Assembly (NCBI RefSeq): GCF_947179165.1
Contig: NC_077240.1
Location: 689,501-753,500, forward strand
From: Solanum dulcamara
Lineage: Eukaryota > Streptophyta > Magnoliopsida > Solanales > Solanaceae
DNA: 64,000 nt
Direction of reading: 5' to 3'
The notes under the pieces were generated by a model. That model did not search any database. It saw only the letters and a program-made list of their open reading frames with translations, and had not been told where the DNA came from. Position numbers and translations under genes: made by a program. Below are positions 22,001-31,650 of this stretch, one piece after another (positions within the stretch are counted from its first letter, which is position 1; each line of letters opens with the position of its first letter).

Positions 22001-23506
22001 GATATCACCTATACATATCTTTTTTTATGACTGAGATATCTGTTTGGAGCCAAGTGCCAACCCTAACATCACCTATATAGATATTTCCCCCCTTGTTTCC
22101 TATCTTTAGCTAAATCTGTTCCAAGAATGTAGGTGTTTCGAGACAATGTCCTTCCATGTGCTTTTAGGTCTGCCTCGTCCCCTTTTAACATCTTTACTCG
22201 CCATAGTGCATCTGTAGGTCGACGACGCAGGACATGACCAAACCATCTTAAGTGACCTCCTTTTATTTTATCCAAATACGTGTTACTTGCACCTTCTCGC
22301 AAATGTGGTCATTTTCTTATCTTATCTAATAGACCTTTGTGGTCCGGCCTTCCTCGGACCCCGCGCATAGCGGGAGCGTAGTGCACCAGACCGCCCTTTT
22401 TAATCTAATTTTTATAACCACGCATCCATCTTATCATATGCATATCGGCAACACTCAATCTTGTGGATATGTAGGAATTTAGCTGCCGAACATTCACTAC
22501 CATATAACATTGCTGGTTTTATAATTCTTCTATTGAACTTACCTTTCACTTTGATTGGCATCCTTCTATAACATAACACCCCAAGCACTTCTCCATGACT
22601 GGTGTGCGAAACACTAGAGCATGATGCAAGTAGCACCATAGACAGGACCATAAGTGCAATATTCCAATTTTTGAAAAATACAAAATCTTTTTTTTTTAAA
22701 AATCAATTAAATAATATTCTTTAATAAAGGGATAAAGAACTTTCGTATACAAGAGCTATACTGAAAAAATAGAGAACCTACAAAAGTAAATAGTGCTGTA
22801 CAAGAGACATCCATCTTTCAATACAAATGGATCCTCATGGGTGCACTAAAAAGATATCAAAGATAAGAGACTGTTCTTCAGAATGTATATGCAGAATGCA
22901 TATGGTGTATATAGCCTTAAATTTCATGAGTTATCTTTCGAAGTAGACTAGGTAGGAACTGAGTTTTGGTAAGATACCTGGATATGGATTCTGATACTTT
23001 TGTTAGAACCTGATGTAACCCACTACTCAATCTATTTTTTTTGTTTTTATAAAAGTGCCCACTAATGAAAAAAAAGAAGAAGAGGTTCTTAAAATTGTAC
23101 AAAATCATGTGCTTCATCTTACGTCTTCTAAAGGCCCAGCTGAATCGAGCATCCTTCACTGTAGCCTGTACATTATCCCAAACATATAATGTGTTACGAC
23201 AAGAAAAAACTGGGTTGAATGGGCAAATTGCATTAGTTACCTTAAGCACAGGGATTCTTTCTACTATTACTCTAATTGTACTTTTCTCTTGTAATATTTT
23301 TGACATAACTGCTAAATTGATTTAGTTGAAATTTGCAGCGAGCAATCAGTAACATAGAAGCACGGTTGCAAGGAATTGTTGTTGGTGTCGGAGCTGCACC
23401 ATCGTTGCCTCTTGCTGTGGAAGGGCAAGCTCGTCGTCTGATTGCTGAAGCTGTTTCACATAAAAATCTTGGCAAAATGTATATATGGTGGATGCCGTGG
23501 TTTTAA
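3363..23506 (+). CDS. ATR: Serine/threonine protein kinase ATR (PIKK family), 15 coding exons
   Basis: ATR is the nuclear kinase that senses single-stranded DNA and stalled replication forks and triggers the checkpoint. Coding exons with GT..AG borders: 3363-3519, 3606-3750, 4506-4618, 5195-5532, 5666-5790, 6409-6553, 6699-7265, 7340-7415, 8118-8430, 8698-9960, 10700-14087, 14168-14734, 20006-20629, 20770-20964, 23339-23506. All junctions keep phase and give about 2727 aa, close to the roughly 2700 aa usual for plant ATR. The N-terminal half is HEAT-repeat like; the large exon 11 holds the UME and most of the FAT region. The kinase lies in exons 12-14: GSDG loop, catalytic loop GDRHGEN (Asp about 2565) and HVDF in place of DFG (Asp about 2584). 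The FATC end in exon 15 finishes [12 protein letters not shown]. The exon 4 acceptor at 5195 was chosen over 5132 because it restores the conserved VVED..HVASL. Nothing suggests a broken gene, but intron 12 carries 5 kb of repeats. Confidence 0.95.
3861..3946 (+). repeat. SINE fragment (tRNA-derived Solanaceae type), ATR intron 2
   Basis: This piece shares its order of words with fragments at 40010-40152 (same strand) and 24104-24304 (opposite strand): a gain of 'gaattagt', 'caagctggcc' and 'gacat' near the 3' part. Only the 3' portion is present and it is diverged. The rest of intron 2 (3751-4505) shows nothing else recognisable. Confidence 0.5.
4619..5194. other. ATR intron 3, no feature seen
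   Basis: Plain AT-rich intron sequence. An alternative acceptor at 5131 is in the same phase and would add 21 residues to the protein; it is less likely because the added residues are not expected in the family. Confidence 0.5.
7416..8117. other. ATR intron 8, no feature seen
   Basis: T-rich intron between the GTAAAT donor after 7415 and the TTTAG acceptor before 8118. No repeat family, RNA gene or open frame could be supported. Introns 5 (5791-6408) and 10 (9961-10699) are likewise unremarkable. Confidence 0.5.
14801..15204. repeat. Long inverted repeat around a SINE, ATR intron 12
   Basis: The left arm (about 14801-14946) and right arm (about 15046-15204) are reverse complements of each other over about 145 bases with only scattered mismatches, judged by eye. 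The roughly 100-base loop is itself a TS-like SINE. The left arm begins 66 bases after the exon 12 donor, so the ATR pre-mRNA would contain a long near-perfect hairpin. It may be a foldback or MITE-type element, or two SINE-associated copies in opposite orientation. Confidence 0.75.
14942..15054 (-). mobile_element. TS-like SINE in the loop of the inverted repeat
   Basis: Read on the minus strand it starts aagggcagcctagtgcacta and continues with the 'gctcccgctat' and 'ccgggtccggggaagg' motifs typical of the tobacco TS-type SINE head, then a short CAAT/acgcagcc segment. The plus-strand start also reads gggcagcccggtgcactaa, so the two ends of the unit mirror each other. It probably represents a truncated SINE whose end was duplicated in inverted form. 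Confidence 0.55.
15273..15435. mobile_element. MITE-like element with AGGGTGT ends, ATR intron 12
   Basis: The element opens AGGGTGTTTGG and closes ACACCCT, giving short terminal inverted repeats. It contains the internal inverted words taaaagccataagttgg and ccaacttttggctttta, which would fold on themselves. The size of 163 bases and lack of coding capacity fit a hAT-type MITE. No clear target duplication was seen. Confidence 0.5.
15805..15842. repeat. Target-site duplication, left copy (38 bp)
   Basis: A 38-base stretch starting ATTCTTTTTCCATC and ending AGTTGATATA is repeated without a mismatch at 19753-19790. The two copies lie directly at the ends of the RTE-type LINE and mark its integration. 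Confidence 0.9.
15843..15957 (-). repeat. Au-SINE-like 3' tail of the LINE
   Basis: On the minus strand it begins gagccgagggtctctcgg, continues through 'aacagccgtcctacc', 'gtaaggtctgcgtac' and 'ccctccccagaccccac', and ends in 'cactgggttgttgttg'. This is the sequence of the Au SINE 3' part, present elsewhere here at 49081-49193. Sharing of a 3' tail allows a SINE to use the LINE machinery, so it can be read as the LINE's own tail or as an Au SINE fused to it. Confidence 0.75.
15958..16016. repeat. Homopolymer run of 59 A
   Basis: An uninterrupted run of A on the plus strand (T on the LINE strand) lies between the LINE 3' UTR and its Au-like tail. Its length may not be reliable, since homopolymers this long are easily misread in assembly. 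Confidence 0.85.
16214..19162 (-). CDS. LINE ORF: apurinic-like endonuclease and reverse transcriptase (RTE type)
   Basis: A single open frame of 982 aa. The N-terminal third is an exonuclease/endonuclease/phosphatase domain: WNIGTLTG near residue 40, QETKW near 60, GGDFNGHIG near 168 and a [10 protein letters not shown] end near 262. This enzyme nicks target DNA. The reverse transcriptase follows, with [50 protein letters not shown] and the catalytic FADD at about residue 728. The C-terminus has the WFGHVKRR and GRGRPKKYW motifs and ends WRTHIRVEG, as in plant RTE-type elements. No stop or frameshift interrupts it, so it could still be active. It lies antisense in the ATR intron; ATR and this ORF are functionally unrelated. 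Start codon choice is the first ATG; a start a few dozen codons later, near the WNIG motif, is possible. Confidence 0.9.
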   Translation of the reverse strand: MALDSDGGLGSCSHLGSGTRVRRGKWVKGESRLRVGSWNIGTLTGKPIELVKILKKRKINIACVQETKWVGTKAKEVDGYKLWFSGRSKYRNGVGILVDSALRDQVVEVRRITDRMMSIKVVIEGTTLNIISAYAPQAGLVEEEKRRFWEDLDELVGSIPPTEKLFVGGDFNGHIGSISGGYDDVHGGFGFGDRNGGGVSLLEFARAFGLVIVNSNFPKKEDHLVTFSSSVAKTQIDFLLLRKDDKGLCKDCKVIPIDNLTTRHKLLVMDLGIKMTRKKRVGNDRPRIRWGSLTTASALEMGEKLKDMGAWNSSGDANSMWDRTTSCIRVVAREVLGVSTGSRSRHQGDWWWNVEVQGKVEAKKMAYAKLIESTDEVEEWTNKELYKMAKKEAKSAVSTAKTIAFERLYAELEEKGGDRKLFKLARVRARRERDVDQVKCIKDEHGKVLVEETLIKQRWQSYFHKLLNDVGDRDFVLGDLEHTERRRNFGYCRSIKVEEVKGAVRRMRWGRATGPDEIPGEFWKSASLVGLEWLTRLFNVIFKTATMPEEWRSSVMIPLYKNKGDIQSCNNYRGIKLLSHTMKVWERVVEMRVRRGVSISENQFGFMPGRSTTEAIHLMRRLVEQYRERKRDLHMVFIDLEKAYDKVPREILWKCLEAKDVPVAYIRVIKDMYEGAKTRVRTVGGDSEHFPVGMGLHQGSALSPFLFALVMDALTRQIQGGVPWCMLFADDIVLIDETRSGVNAKMEDWRHTLESKGFKLSMTKTEYLECKFSETPHEVGVEVKLGAQAIQKRSSFKYLGSIMQGSGEIDDDVTHRIGAAWMKWRLASGVLCDKKVPPQLKGKFYKVVVRPAMLYGAECWPVKISHIQKMKVAEMRMLRWMCGHTKSDRIRNEAIRDKVGVASVEDKMREMRLRWFGHVKRRDTDDPVRRCERLAMDGYRRGRGRPKKYWGEVIRQDMAQLQLTEDMTLDRRLWRTHIRVEG
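19285..19425. repeat. 20-bp minisatellite in the LINE 5' region
   Basis: About seven head-to-tail copies of a 20-base unit (gttcacgcgccggaaacact with one to three changes per copy). Arrays of this kind in the 5' UTR of LINEs can act as promoter or enhancer modules, but nothing here proves that. Confidence 0.85.
19363..19719 (-). other. Short proline/serine-rich open frame at the LINE 5' end
   Basis: A 118-codon frame upstream of the main LINE ORF. Its translation is low complexity (proline-rich then phenylalanine/serine-rich) and shows no RNA-binding or zinc-finger motif of a typical ORF1. It overlaps the minisatellite. It could be the remains of an ORF1 or simply a consequence of skewed base composition; I would not call it a gene. 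Confidence 0.25.
19753..19790. repeat. Target-site duplication, right copy (38 bp)
   Basis: Identical to 15805-15842. It directly follows the 5' end of the LINE, whose last plus-strand bases are ttgttgttgttgta-like. Its length is longer than the 7-20 bases usual for LINEs. Confidence 0.9.
20965..21814. other. ATR intron 14, first part
   Basis: Contains a GA-rich stretch on the plus strand at about 21385-21620 that gives a proline/serine-rich shadow frame on the other strand. No family was recognised. The rest of intron 14 after 22656 is AT-rich and featureless up to the exon 15 acceptor at 23338. Confidence 0.4.
21815..22655 (-). pseudogene. Decayed LINE reverse transcriptase 3' fragment, ATR intron 14
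   Basis: Two frames on the minus strand match the C-terminal part of an RTE-type ORF: 22651-22412 has [19 protein letters not shown] and 22302-22069 has [21 protein letters not shown]-like SINE interrupts them. Near 21820-21870 lies the phrase cccaaacaagttggatcagc, common in the 3' UTR of this LINE type. It is 5' truncated, frameshifted and clearly older than the LINE in intron 12; it belongs to a different subfamily. Confidence 0.7.
22331..22402 (-). mobile_element. TS-like SINE fragment
   Basis: On the minus strand it starts aaagggcggtctggtgcact and continues 'gctcccgctatgcgcggggtccgagg', the head of a TS-type SINE. It sits inside the LINE fragment and is truncated at its 3' side. Confidence 0.6.
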
Positions 23507-24103
23507 ACCTCTGTGATGCCAATCATTCACAATAGATATATCTATGTTCAAATTGAATTCTGCAAAATTAGTTAAAACCGTCAGCATCGAATTCTGCAAA
23601 ATTGGTTGTGACCTTGTCAGGCATCTCTGGGAAGATACAGTCTGTAAGTAAACCATTTACTTTTTTGAAAATAAAAGAAAGTACATGCTCTGCCCTTCCA
23701 AATGTTCTTATAGTGCTCTTCATGTCCATGTGGATCATTCGATGAGCATGTGTGCATGAAATGATACATTTTGGAGGCACCTCAAGGTGAATTTTGAACT
23801 TTCTCCTCAAATGGTTCTATTAGCACTTTTGTACTGCCAGATTTCACAAATCTGCTTGAGAATTTTTAGACTGCTTAACTTCTGGTTATCTGATTTTTGT
23901 TTGCACCTGCAATTGATCCGACTGATTGCTTTTGGGAGCTTTAATGGAAAGTTAATTTTTTCTTCTGCCTAGTGTCTGAAAGTGAATGATCCAAGTCATT
24001 CAGTCATAAGAACAAGAAATCTAAAATGTTTATCTGTCACCTTTTTCCAGCAATGGCTTTTCGGCACATGGAAGTTTGATAAGGAAAATATTTTCCTCAT
24101 GAC

Positions 24104-24304
24104 GGTGGTGTTCGGGCTAGCTTGGGCGCACCTTGACTAATTCCACCAGATACCTACTAACTCCGCACAAGTATCAAATAATTCTTCCCTCCAAGGCTTT
24201 GGCATTTGTGAAGAAACAACTTAGTGTTTTTTCCCTCCTTTGAGAGTTTGAACCTGAGACCTTATGGTTCTTCTCCCACTTCATTGTTCACTAGTTCACA
24301 CCCT
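24104..24304 (-). mobile_element. tRNA-derived SINE (Solanaceae type)
   Basis: Read on the minus strand it starts 'aagggtgtgaactagtgaac', has a tRNA-like B-box 'ggtctcaggttcaaactc' and ends with the 'gaattagtcaaggtgcgccc' and 'gctagcccgaacacc' words. The same 3' words occur at 3861-3946 and 40010-40152. It is diverged and has no obvious target duplication. Confidence 0.6.
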
Positions 24305-24305
24305 T

Positions 24306-24380
24306 GGATATAAACATAACAAATTAGTTAAGATGCAAGTTTTGATATAAACATAACAAATTAGTTAAGATACAAGTTTT
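24306..24380. repeat. 37-bp direct duplication
   Basis: Two adjacent copies of a 37-base unit beginning gatataaacataacaaatt differ at one or two positions. The repeat directly abuts the head of the SINE and may be the remains of its target site. Confidence 0.8.
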
Positions 24381-26019
24381 GGGACCACGCCTTTTTTATT
24401 AGAGCGTTTCTTCTTGATAAAGAAAATATCTAGGTGGAGAAGAAATTAACTCATTATAAAATCCAAATATTTCAGTTATTTGAGGAAGTAGTAATAGTCC
24501 TGCAAGAAGTGCTTGGAAATTTGCATTTTCATTTTTATGCACTTGATCTAGTATAGCTTTATTATAGTTAACCTGCAATTAATGGATATATGGTGAATTA
24601 GCTTGTTTGCGTGATTTACTCCCATTTTACATTTTTGTGGGGGGGAACTGAAAAACAGCAGTCACACAGTTACATAGTGTAATTAACAAATGGAATTACA
24701 GTAGTCACATATTTGCATATTTGCAGTCAACATGTCTTGGTGATTCTTGATTCATCTAGCAAGTACTGCAAGTATAAGCAATTGATTTAGGATAGGACTG
24801 ATTTCACAAAAATCTTGGTCATTTCTTTGTGACATAACTTTCTGGATAATATATGAGAAGCTTGGAAGTGGCTTTCACCCTTATTGCCCTGGAAATCTTT
24901 TATACACTTGTGAAATTCTGCTGATGGATCTCACCTTTCTTGTACACAGGAGGATGTGGTTGAATAGTGACTGGCAGGCTGTAATACACTTTCAGTAGAC
25001 AGTACGACTTCTTGTAAGAAGATCCTCCAGTCTTCCTTGGAATATGTTCGTGTGCACTGAATATATTTTCTAGCACCTGTAGAAATCTTGGTTGATTGGT
25101 TGGGTAAGAGCAATATGCTGCAACTTGGTTTTGCCGCTGTCTTTGTTTTACTCGAGAATGCTCTATTCACACTAGGAGCTCAATGACTTTGTTTTGCTTA
25201 TGAAGCCATCAAGAGTGACTTCTGCCACATATTTGCTTGAGATCTTGCAAATCCCTCGGATTGATTTACTTCTTACCTACGCTGTTGCAGTTTGATTTGC
25301 TCAGCAGGACTTCCAATTGCTGAAGTTGATGTCCACTTGGAACCCCAACATTCATATGATAACCAAGTATTAGGTGCTCGAGTAGCTCTTGAAGAGTGAT
25401 TTTTCAGCAAACATGCTGATGGTTCAATGGCTGAGGATGATTATTCCCACAAGTCACATACTTCTAAGTTGTCGAATTGATTATGAAGATAAAAAGCAGT
25501 TGAGGGGTATAAGGGAACTGGCTAGGATTAACAAAATGGATTTGAAGCCACCCTGTTTTCCAATTATGCGTGCATGTAACACCTCAGGTGATGGATCAGC
25601 CATTTGTGCAAGTCAAATTTTAGCCCCCACCTTAACAGAGAAAAGTCCTCAAACAGGTGATGCTGGAACAGAACTGGCCATAATATTGAGGTGATGTATT
25701 CCGCTGTGGCTTGAATTATGCGTTGAAATGAAGGTGATGACTGATGATATTGGTCTTGCAAAGTCTCTTTTTCTTAATCCCAGTGCCCTTGAGTCCCCAT
25801 ACATATGTATTTATTTCTTTTCCTTGAGGGTGAATTCAGGTTCTTTTGACCCCTGTGACCAATAAACATATATGACTTTATTTCTCTTTACGTAAACTAT
25901 ACACCTTGAATTTTCCATTTGTAAGAATGTATGTATACTGAAACGCAAAAATCCATTTGAAGGGAATCAATCCACGTTGATTGTTAAGATTTAGACCAGT
26001 GATGAAACACCACCATCAC

Positions 26020-26085
26020 CACCACAACAAACCTAGTGTAATCCACCAAGTGGGAGCTTATGCAAATTTTACTCCTACTTGTGAA
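26020..26085 (-). mobile_element. Degenerate Au-type SINE fragment
   Basis: The plus strand reads 'ccacaacaaacctagtgtaa', then 'tccaccaagtggg' and 'tttactcctacttg', the order of words in the Au SINE 3' part on the opposite strand, with several changes. No head is visible. Confidence 0.45.
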
Positions 26086-27346
26086 AATAGAAAGGATGAA
26101 ACACAAGCATCCAATTAAACCTGAATCGACGAAAGGTACGAATAAAACTTGATTTCTTGGAATGGGATATTTTGAATTTGGCCTGTGTAAACTGTTCATA
26201 GTGTCCTTTTGCAATTGTAAGTTTGTTTCTGTTGTTACATATCTTTAATTTGGCAAATCATAAACACGTGTCACTTCGACTGCCATATTTCCATTGACTA
26301 AAGCTTCACAAACTATTTTTATTTTTGCCGAGTCTCATGACAGACGTCGCGAATAAGCAATATCCATCAGTTAATTGGCTATGATGTTGCTTGGGACGTA
26401 ATGTTGAAATCCGAGGACCTAATATCCTATTGAATATAGTGTTCACTCTTTATGACTTTCACAAATGTTCTAAATCGTACTCCCTCCCTCTGCTTTAATT
26501 TATTTTGATTTGATATAAAGTTTTAAAAAATAAAAATGACTCGAATGTTATGGTCACAAAAATATTATATAAAAAGTTAGGATTAAAGAGTTGTAAATAA
26601 AAATAGAAATATCCTTTTGAAACAAAATGAATATCTCATATTGTATACCGTAGTTATAAATTGTTAATAGTAAAAAATTTAGGTATTCGGTGCACTTTTA
26701 TTTCCTCAACAGTGTTATTGTAGGCGTGATATTATAACTTCGACAAAACGTAAAAAATGATTCTCTGATTAGTTATTATTAGATGAAGTAATTTATTCGT
26801 CTAATCTTATATATATATATAAAAGAGAATCTTCAGCCCGTCTCAAGAGATGCGACGCAAAAGAAAAGCGTGCCGCTTCAAAACTTTTTCTTTTCCTTTA
26901 TTTATCCCCCTTATCAGTTCCCTTTTCGTATTCTATCTGTTCTTGCGGTTTACTTTCTTCCCCCTCTCTTTGATTGCTTCATTCACAGTCCAGGTATGCA
27001 ACTTTTTCTTTCTCAACCAATTTATTTTACTACTGCTGTAAGATTTATACCTATTATTCAGTGAGCGTTTGGCCCAAGTAGCTTTTGAAAAAAATTAAAA
27101 AATATTTGAGATCTAGTTGTTTGTCCATAGAATTTGCTGTTACTTGACAAATATATTTGGCAAAATCCCTAAGTTCCCAATTATTTATTAATTCCAACTA
27201 AATATTTATCTACCAACTTACTTTATTAATATGATCAACAAATATCATTAATCCCTCTTAAATAAAACTTATCTATAAAAATGTCCACCGACTCTCTTTA
27301 ATGAAATTTCTCTCAATGAGCCAACAATCATATTTCTATTAAAGGA

Positions 27347-27784
27347 GTGTGATATCATTTTCAAGACTACAAGAACAGTGAAAGAGAGCCTAAGAATGAC
27401 AAAAAACTATTTAACTATAGACATGTCTCTTTGCGTAATGTAATTGAAAGAACATTTGGTGCGTGAAAAAATAGATTCAGAATACTACGACAAGACATGA
27501 AGAACTATGACTTAGACATGCAGGTGAATATAGTAGTTGCTTGTGCTGTATTACATAATTTTTTGTGTGAAAATCAAAGCACTAATGAAATATTTACTGA
27601 ATATGAAAGTGATGATATGATCGTTGATGAAAATGATGAACAATCGACTCAGAGTAATAATATTGTTTCGCCTTCCCGATCATCTGATCTAGAAATGAAA
27701 GCTTGCCGAGAAGAGATTGTTCGAAGAATGTGGGAAGATTTTAAAAAAAATAGTTTGTTATTACCTCCTCCGGCAAAAGAATAG
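27347..27784 (+). pseudogene. PIF/Harbinger transposase, C-terminal fragment
   Basis: The frame reads NYRHVSLRNVIERTFGA, then a stop where the family has tryptophan, then KNRFRILR, YDLDMQVNIVVACAVLHNFL and an acidic C-terminal stretch ending near PPPAKE. This is the end of a DDE nuclease domain of the HARBI1/ALP1-like type, which cuts and moves DNA transposons. The N-terminal two thirds, including two of the catalytic acidic residues, and the Myb-like partner gene are missing. A possible terminal repeat word, gagcgtttggcc, lies at about 27063, but a matching right end was not found. Confidence 0.75.
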
Positions 27785-28586
27785 TTTGAGTGATAAGATT
27801 GGAAAAACAGAATAATTTATTTTAATTCGATTAATGTATTGGTCTTGCCTATTTATTTTATTTTTATTGATTGTTATCAATTATGTTATAATTTTTTTTT
27901 TAACGGAACATGTTTATTATAAAATGATTACATAAACTTATGGGTATTTTTAATAATTTTTAGAACTTACAGATACAAAATAATATTTTTTAAAATTTCA
28001 CCAAAACTTAAAAAAAATTGTGGTCAAATACATGGTAAAACTTGGGAAAATAAGGTAAAAGGGACCTTTGAGAGTGAAATGAAGCATAGGGGATTTGTTT
28101 TTTTTTATTATTATAAATATTTAATTAGATGTTAATTATGAAGAGATGGGGTTAAATTAGAATATTTAAAAGTTTAGAGTAAAAATTAAAAGATCAAAAA
28201 CTTTTAATAAAACCCTAATTTTCATTCATTTACTCCACTTTTTTAAACTTATGTTCTCTATTTCCCTCTTCTCTTCTCTTTTCTTTACTCCATTTTTTAA
28301 AACTTCTGTTCTTCATTTCCCTCCTTTCTTCTCTTCTCCTTTCTTCATTTTTTTAAACGCTCTTGTTTCTTTTTCTTTCATCTTCTTCTTCCTTAACTTC
28401 TTTACTTTTTTTCTTCTCCGTTTTTCCTTTTCTTTTTAAACTTTTTGTGTTTTCATCTTTTTCTTCGGATGTTGTCATTCTCATTTTTTTCTTCACTCCG
28501 ATTTGATTGTGAAAATTATATTAAAAAATTGATGAAAAGAGAAGAGAACAGAAGAGAGGATATGTTGTAAATGTTTATATAAACAT
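27785..28586. other. AT-rich DNA downstream of transposase relic
   Basis: No gene. A pyrimidine-rich tract (about 28230-28490, TTC/TCT words) precedes the palindromic array; it produces a meaningless phenylalanine/serine-rich frame. Confidence 0.4.
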
Positions 28587-28852
28587 GAGTTGTTCAAGCA
28601 ACCAAGAAGATATTTAAACAACCAAAAGTTGTTTAGTTCAAACAACCCTAAATTGTTTAGTTCAAACAACAGAAGTTGTTTAAACAACCAAAAATTATTT
28701 AAACAACCAAAAGTTGTTTAGTTCAAACAACCATAAGATATTTAAACAATCCTAAGTTGTTTAGTTCAAACAACCAGAAGTTGTTTAAACAACCAAAAGT
28801 TGTTTAGTTCAAACAACCAGAAGATATTTAAACAACCCTAAATTGTTTAGGT
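28587..28852. repeat. Palindromic minisatellite
   Basis: About a dozen short units built on gttgtttagttcaaacaacc and its shorter variants (ttgtttaaacaacc, gatatttaaacaacc), separated by 3-6 bases such as aaaa, ctaa or agaa. Each long unit is its own near-perfect inverted repeat, so the array can form a row of small hairpins or cruciforms. No coding capacity beyond a leucine/asparagine-rich shadow frame. Origin unknown; it may be part of a larger non-autonomous transposon together with the Harbinger relic 0.8 kb upstream. Confidence 0.9.
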
Positions 28853-30512
28853 GTTTTTTACAACCCTCTTATATGTTGGACCTATTTGTAAATAGCAAAA
28901 CTTTGAGGTGTATAAAAATATTCTTTTTTTAAATTAGCATAACTCATTAATACCTAATTATACTAGAGTCCCTTTTACCCAATTTTTAAAACTTGTGTCC
29001 TATATCCTCAAATAGATAACTCAAAAGTCTCTTTTAATTAAAATCCCCGGTAAAACTTCACCAAAATTTCTCCCAAAAATAACTTGGCAAGAATATTTTG
29101 GAACTTGAGACCAAGCAACACCTTCATTTGAATGCTTGATCTTCTAATCAAAGGTTTCCCTTTGCAAGGGACTACTTTCATGGATATATCTTGCACTTTG
29201 TTCATAAGATGAAAAAATAATGCTGTAGACCATAAGAAAAATGAAAAGACAAATCTTCTAATTGCCCTCGTCTCTCCCTCTTCTTTCTCTCACCAAGATT
29301 AATTGTTGCTCTTCCTTCTTCGATTTTATATCCATGGCTATTCTTGCTACAGTCGAATCGAGAATAATATAGTAGAAACGTTAGCATTCTTTAATGATTG
29401 ACAAACTTTTTTTATTAGGTGATGTCCATCAAGTATACCTGAAGGAGGTGCTTTAGATTTGATTTTGATTTTAACACCGGCACTGTTGCATTACATATTT
29501 GTGCAATTTCGTTTATACATTTAAGACAATCTATTTGTAGGTACACATCTTCACTATCACTCTTTTGCTGGAATATTTTCAACATCCACAGTTATATTGG
29601 TTAATTGTGGCCGAAACTTTCTTAGCCTGTATCTTATGGTATTCTATCTGGTTGGCTCTTTAAACCTCCAATATTACATCTGATTTTAAAATTGTTGGAG
29701 TTAATATGTCAAGAAGTCATTCAATTTTGAGTGATTTTATTGAGACATATGTCCAAGATGAGCGATTGATACAAAAGCTTAAATTGAGTGATCTTTTGAG
29801 ATATTAACTCAAAACTATGAAATGCTATGTTTTTTTTTGCTTTATTCATTGATTAGAGGCATGTCAATTTGGTTTGAATCTGGTATATTTTTGTACCATT
29901 TGACGCCATATGAATTACTAAATTCAACTTATTCAAGTGATGGACTGATATGAGCGCGTTTTACTTTTTTCTTGCTCAAGTCGTAGTCCTTTGTTGAATC
30001 TGTAGTCATTATGTAATGAAAATTAAAAAGTTTAGTTTTATGAAGGTTAATAAGTAATGTACCACTAGTGAAACTTTAGCACTACTAATTATTAATGTAA
30101 CTTTAGCACTACTACTTGAGAGGTAAATATCTTTTTTGTGATCTTGAGATTTATTTATCTCTCACAATTTTATTGATGTTCATATATCTGTATTTTGAAT
30201 TCTTAATGGTGAAGTCACGACGTTATTTCGTGGGATAACAATTGTATTTTGCAATGGAAGAATTCAAAGTTATATGTAGGCTTTGGAGAAATTAAAAAGA
30301 AAGTATGTGTAAAGGGGAAAGTTTTGAAAATAGTGTTGGTCTGATTCAATAGAAAAAAATAGGATAATGAAACTGTTGAAGGTGAAAAAAGGGACGAAGT
30401 TATTGAAGTTGAAACGAGGAAAGCATGAAAATAGAAGAATGGAGTAGTATGATTGAAGGTTTTTGGTTGTTTTAGGTTTTTAGGATTGGTCTTTTTTGGA
30501 GCTTCTTTAATT
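28853..30512. other. Intergenic DNA, no gene seen
   Basis: AT-rich, without open frames of interest on either strand. The phrase near 29040-29130 (ccaaaatttctcccaaaaat, then 'cttggcaag') resembles ends of plant DNA transposons but was not paired with a left end. Confidence 0.35.
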
Positions 30513-30828
30513 GATTATTTTGATTAGTATATTGTGTGTAATGAAGCAAAGACAAAATTTGGAGTTGAAAGCTGTTACTATAGATGACAAGGTTAGTAAT
30601 TTCTCCCTGCTTAAAGTTATGTTATGTCATCAGCTTTTATATAGTTAATAAACATTAACTTGTAGCTTTATCTTTATTTGGTTATTCTGGTTAGTACGTT
30701 GTGTACATGAAGAAAGGCAAAACTTGGAGTTGAAAGCAACTACTATAGATGAAAAGGTTAGTAATTTCTCCTTGCTTAAGATATATCATGTCATTAACTT
30801 TAATATAATTAAGAAATATTATTTTCTG
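30513..30828. repeat. Diverged tandem duplication, about 168-bp unit
   Basis: Two adjacent copies (about 30513-30680 and 30681-30828) share the words 'ttggagttgaaagc', 'actatagatga' and 'aaggttagtaatttctcc'. Each copy has an exon-donor-like AAG|GTTAGT at the same place. The copies differ by scattered substitutions and small indels. No function is evident. Confidence 0.7.
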
Positions 30829-31650
30829 CTTTTATCTAAATCTTACAACGATATTTTCTTCTTCATCATGTTTTTGGAGCTTTCATACGTTAATGACTCG
30901 TGAGTATGATTTTGAATATAGTTTTTAGGGGAGACAAGCTTCGCCAATATGCATGGTTCAAATGTATGGCGACTTCTGGTTGGAACTTGACTATAATGTT
31001 TATAGACATATATCGACAATTATTTTTTACTTTAAATCCACTTTGATGAGCTTGTAAAGGCAGACTTATATTAAAATTTTGTATGAATGTAAAATAAGTC
31101 AACCTTAGTAGTATTGCATCTGTGATTTATTTTTCGATTTTATTTCATATGAGATATATCTCCATATCCAATATATTTTACCTCATTATTTTATATAAAT
31201 AAGATTCTTCACACCTTTTTTCACTTTTGAGTTTTGTGTAATTAACGTCAATTAACAAAGTATATTGTCTCTTACATGATTGTTTTCACTTATGCAAACT
31301 CTTATACTTACAAGTTTGATTAAAGTTAAAGCATACTTTAAAATTAATTGATTGGCAGATAGCTTCATGCAAATTTTCTTTGTAGTGTGCCAAAGATTAG
31401 ATCATTAATATTTTGTAGAAAATTGTATAAAGAAAGAGGTTTTGATAAACATTTTATATATCCATTTATTGATTTGACTTGAAAAATTATACATAGTCTG
31501 AACTTGACACAACGAACTTTCATTATACCTTGATCAACAATTAGCTGGTATAATCAAAATTAATCTCTTGAAATAGATGAAAATTGATAGTATTTGAATG
31601 TCCGGTGATTCAAATAAAAAAGTTTTCCAACAACACATTGTATAGCCAAA

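Larger units (their letters stand above)
23507..26800. other. ATR 3' flank and intergenic DNA
   Basis: No gene could be supported. From about 24930 to 25780 the base composition is more balanced and exon-like, without a conserved frame; this may be a spliced 3' UTR, a non-coding RNA or an old pseudogene. A 101-codon frame at 25389-25694 matches nothing I know. SINE pieces and a short tandem repeat in this stretch are listed separately. Confidence 0.4.

Noticed and set aside
25389..25694. 101-codon plus-strand frame downstream of ATR
   Set aside because: No recognisable domain; kept only as part of an unexplained exon-like stretch.
28587..28852. CRISPR-like appearance of the repeat array
   Set aside because: The genome is a plant nucleus, the spacers are only 3-6 bases and no cas genes exist; it is a palindromic minisatellite.
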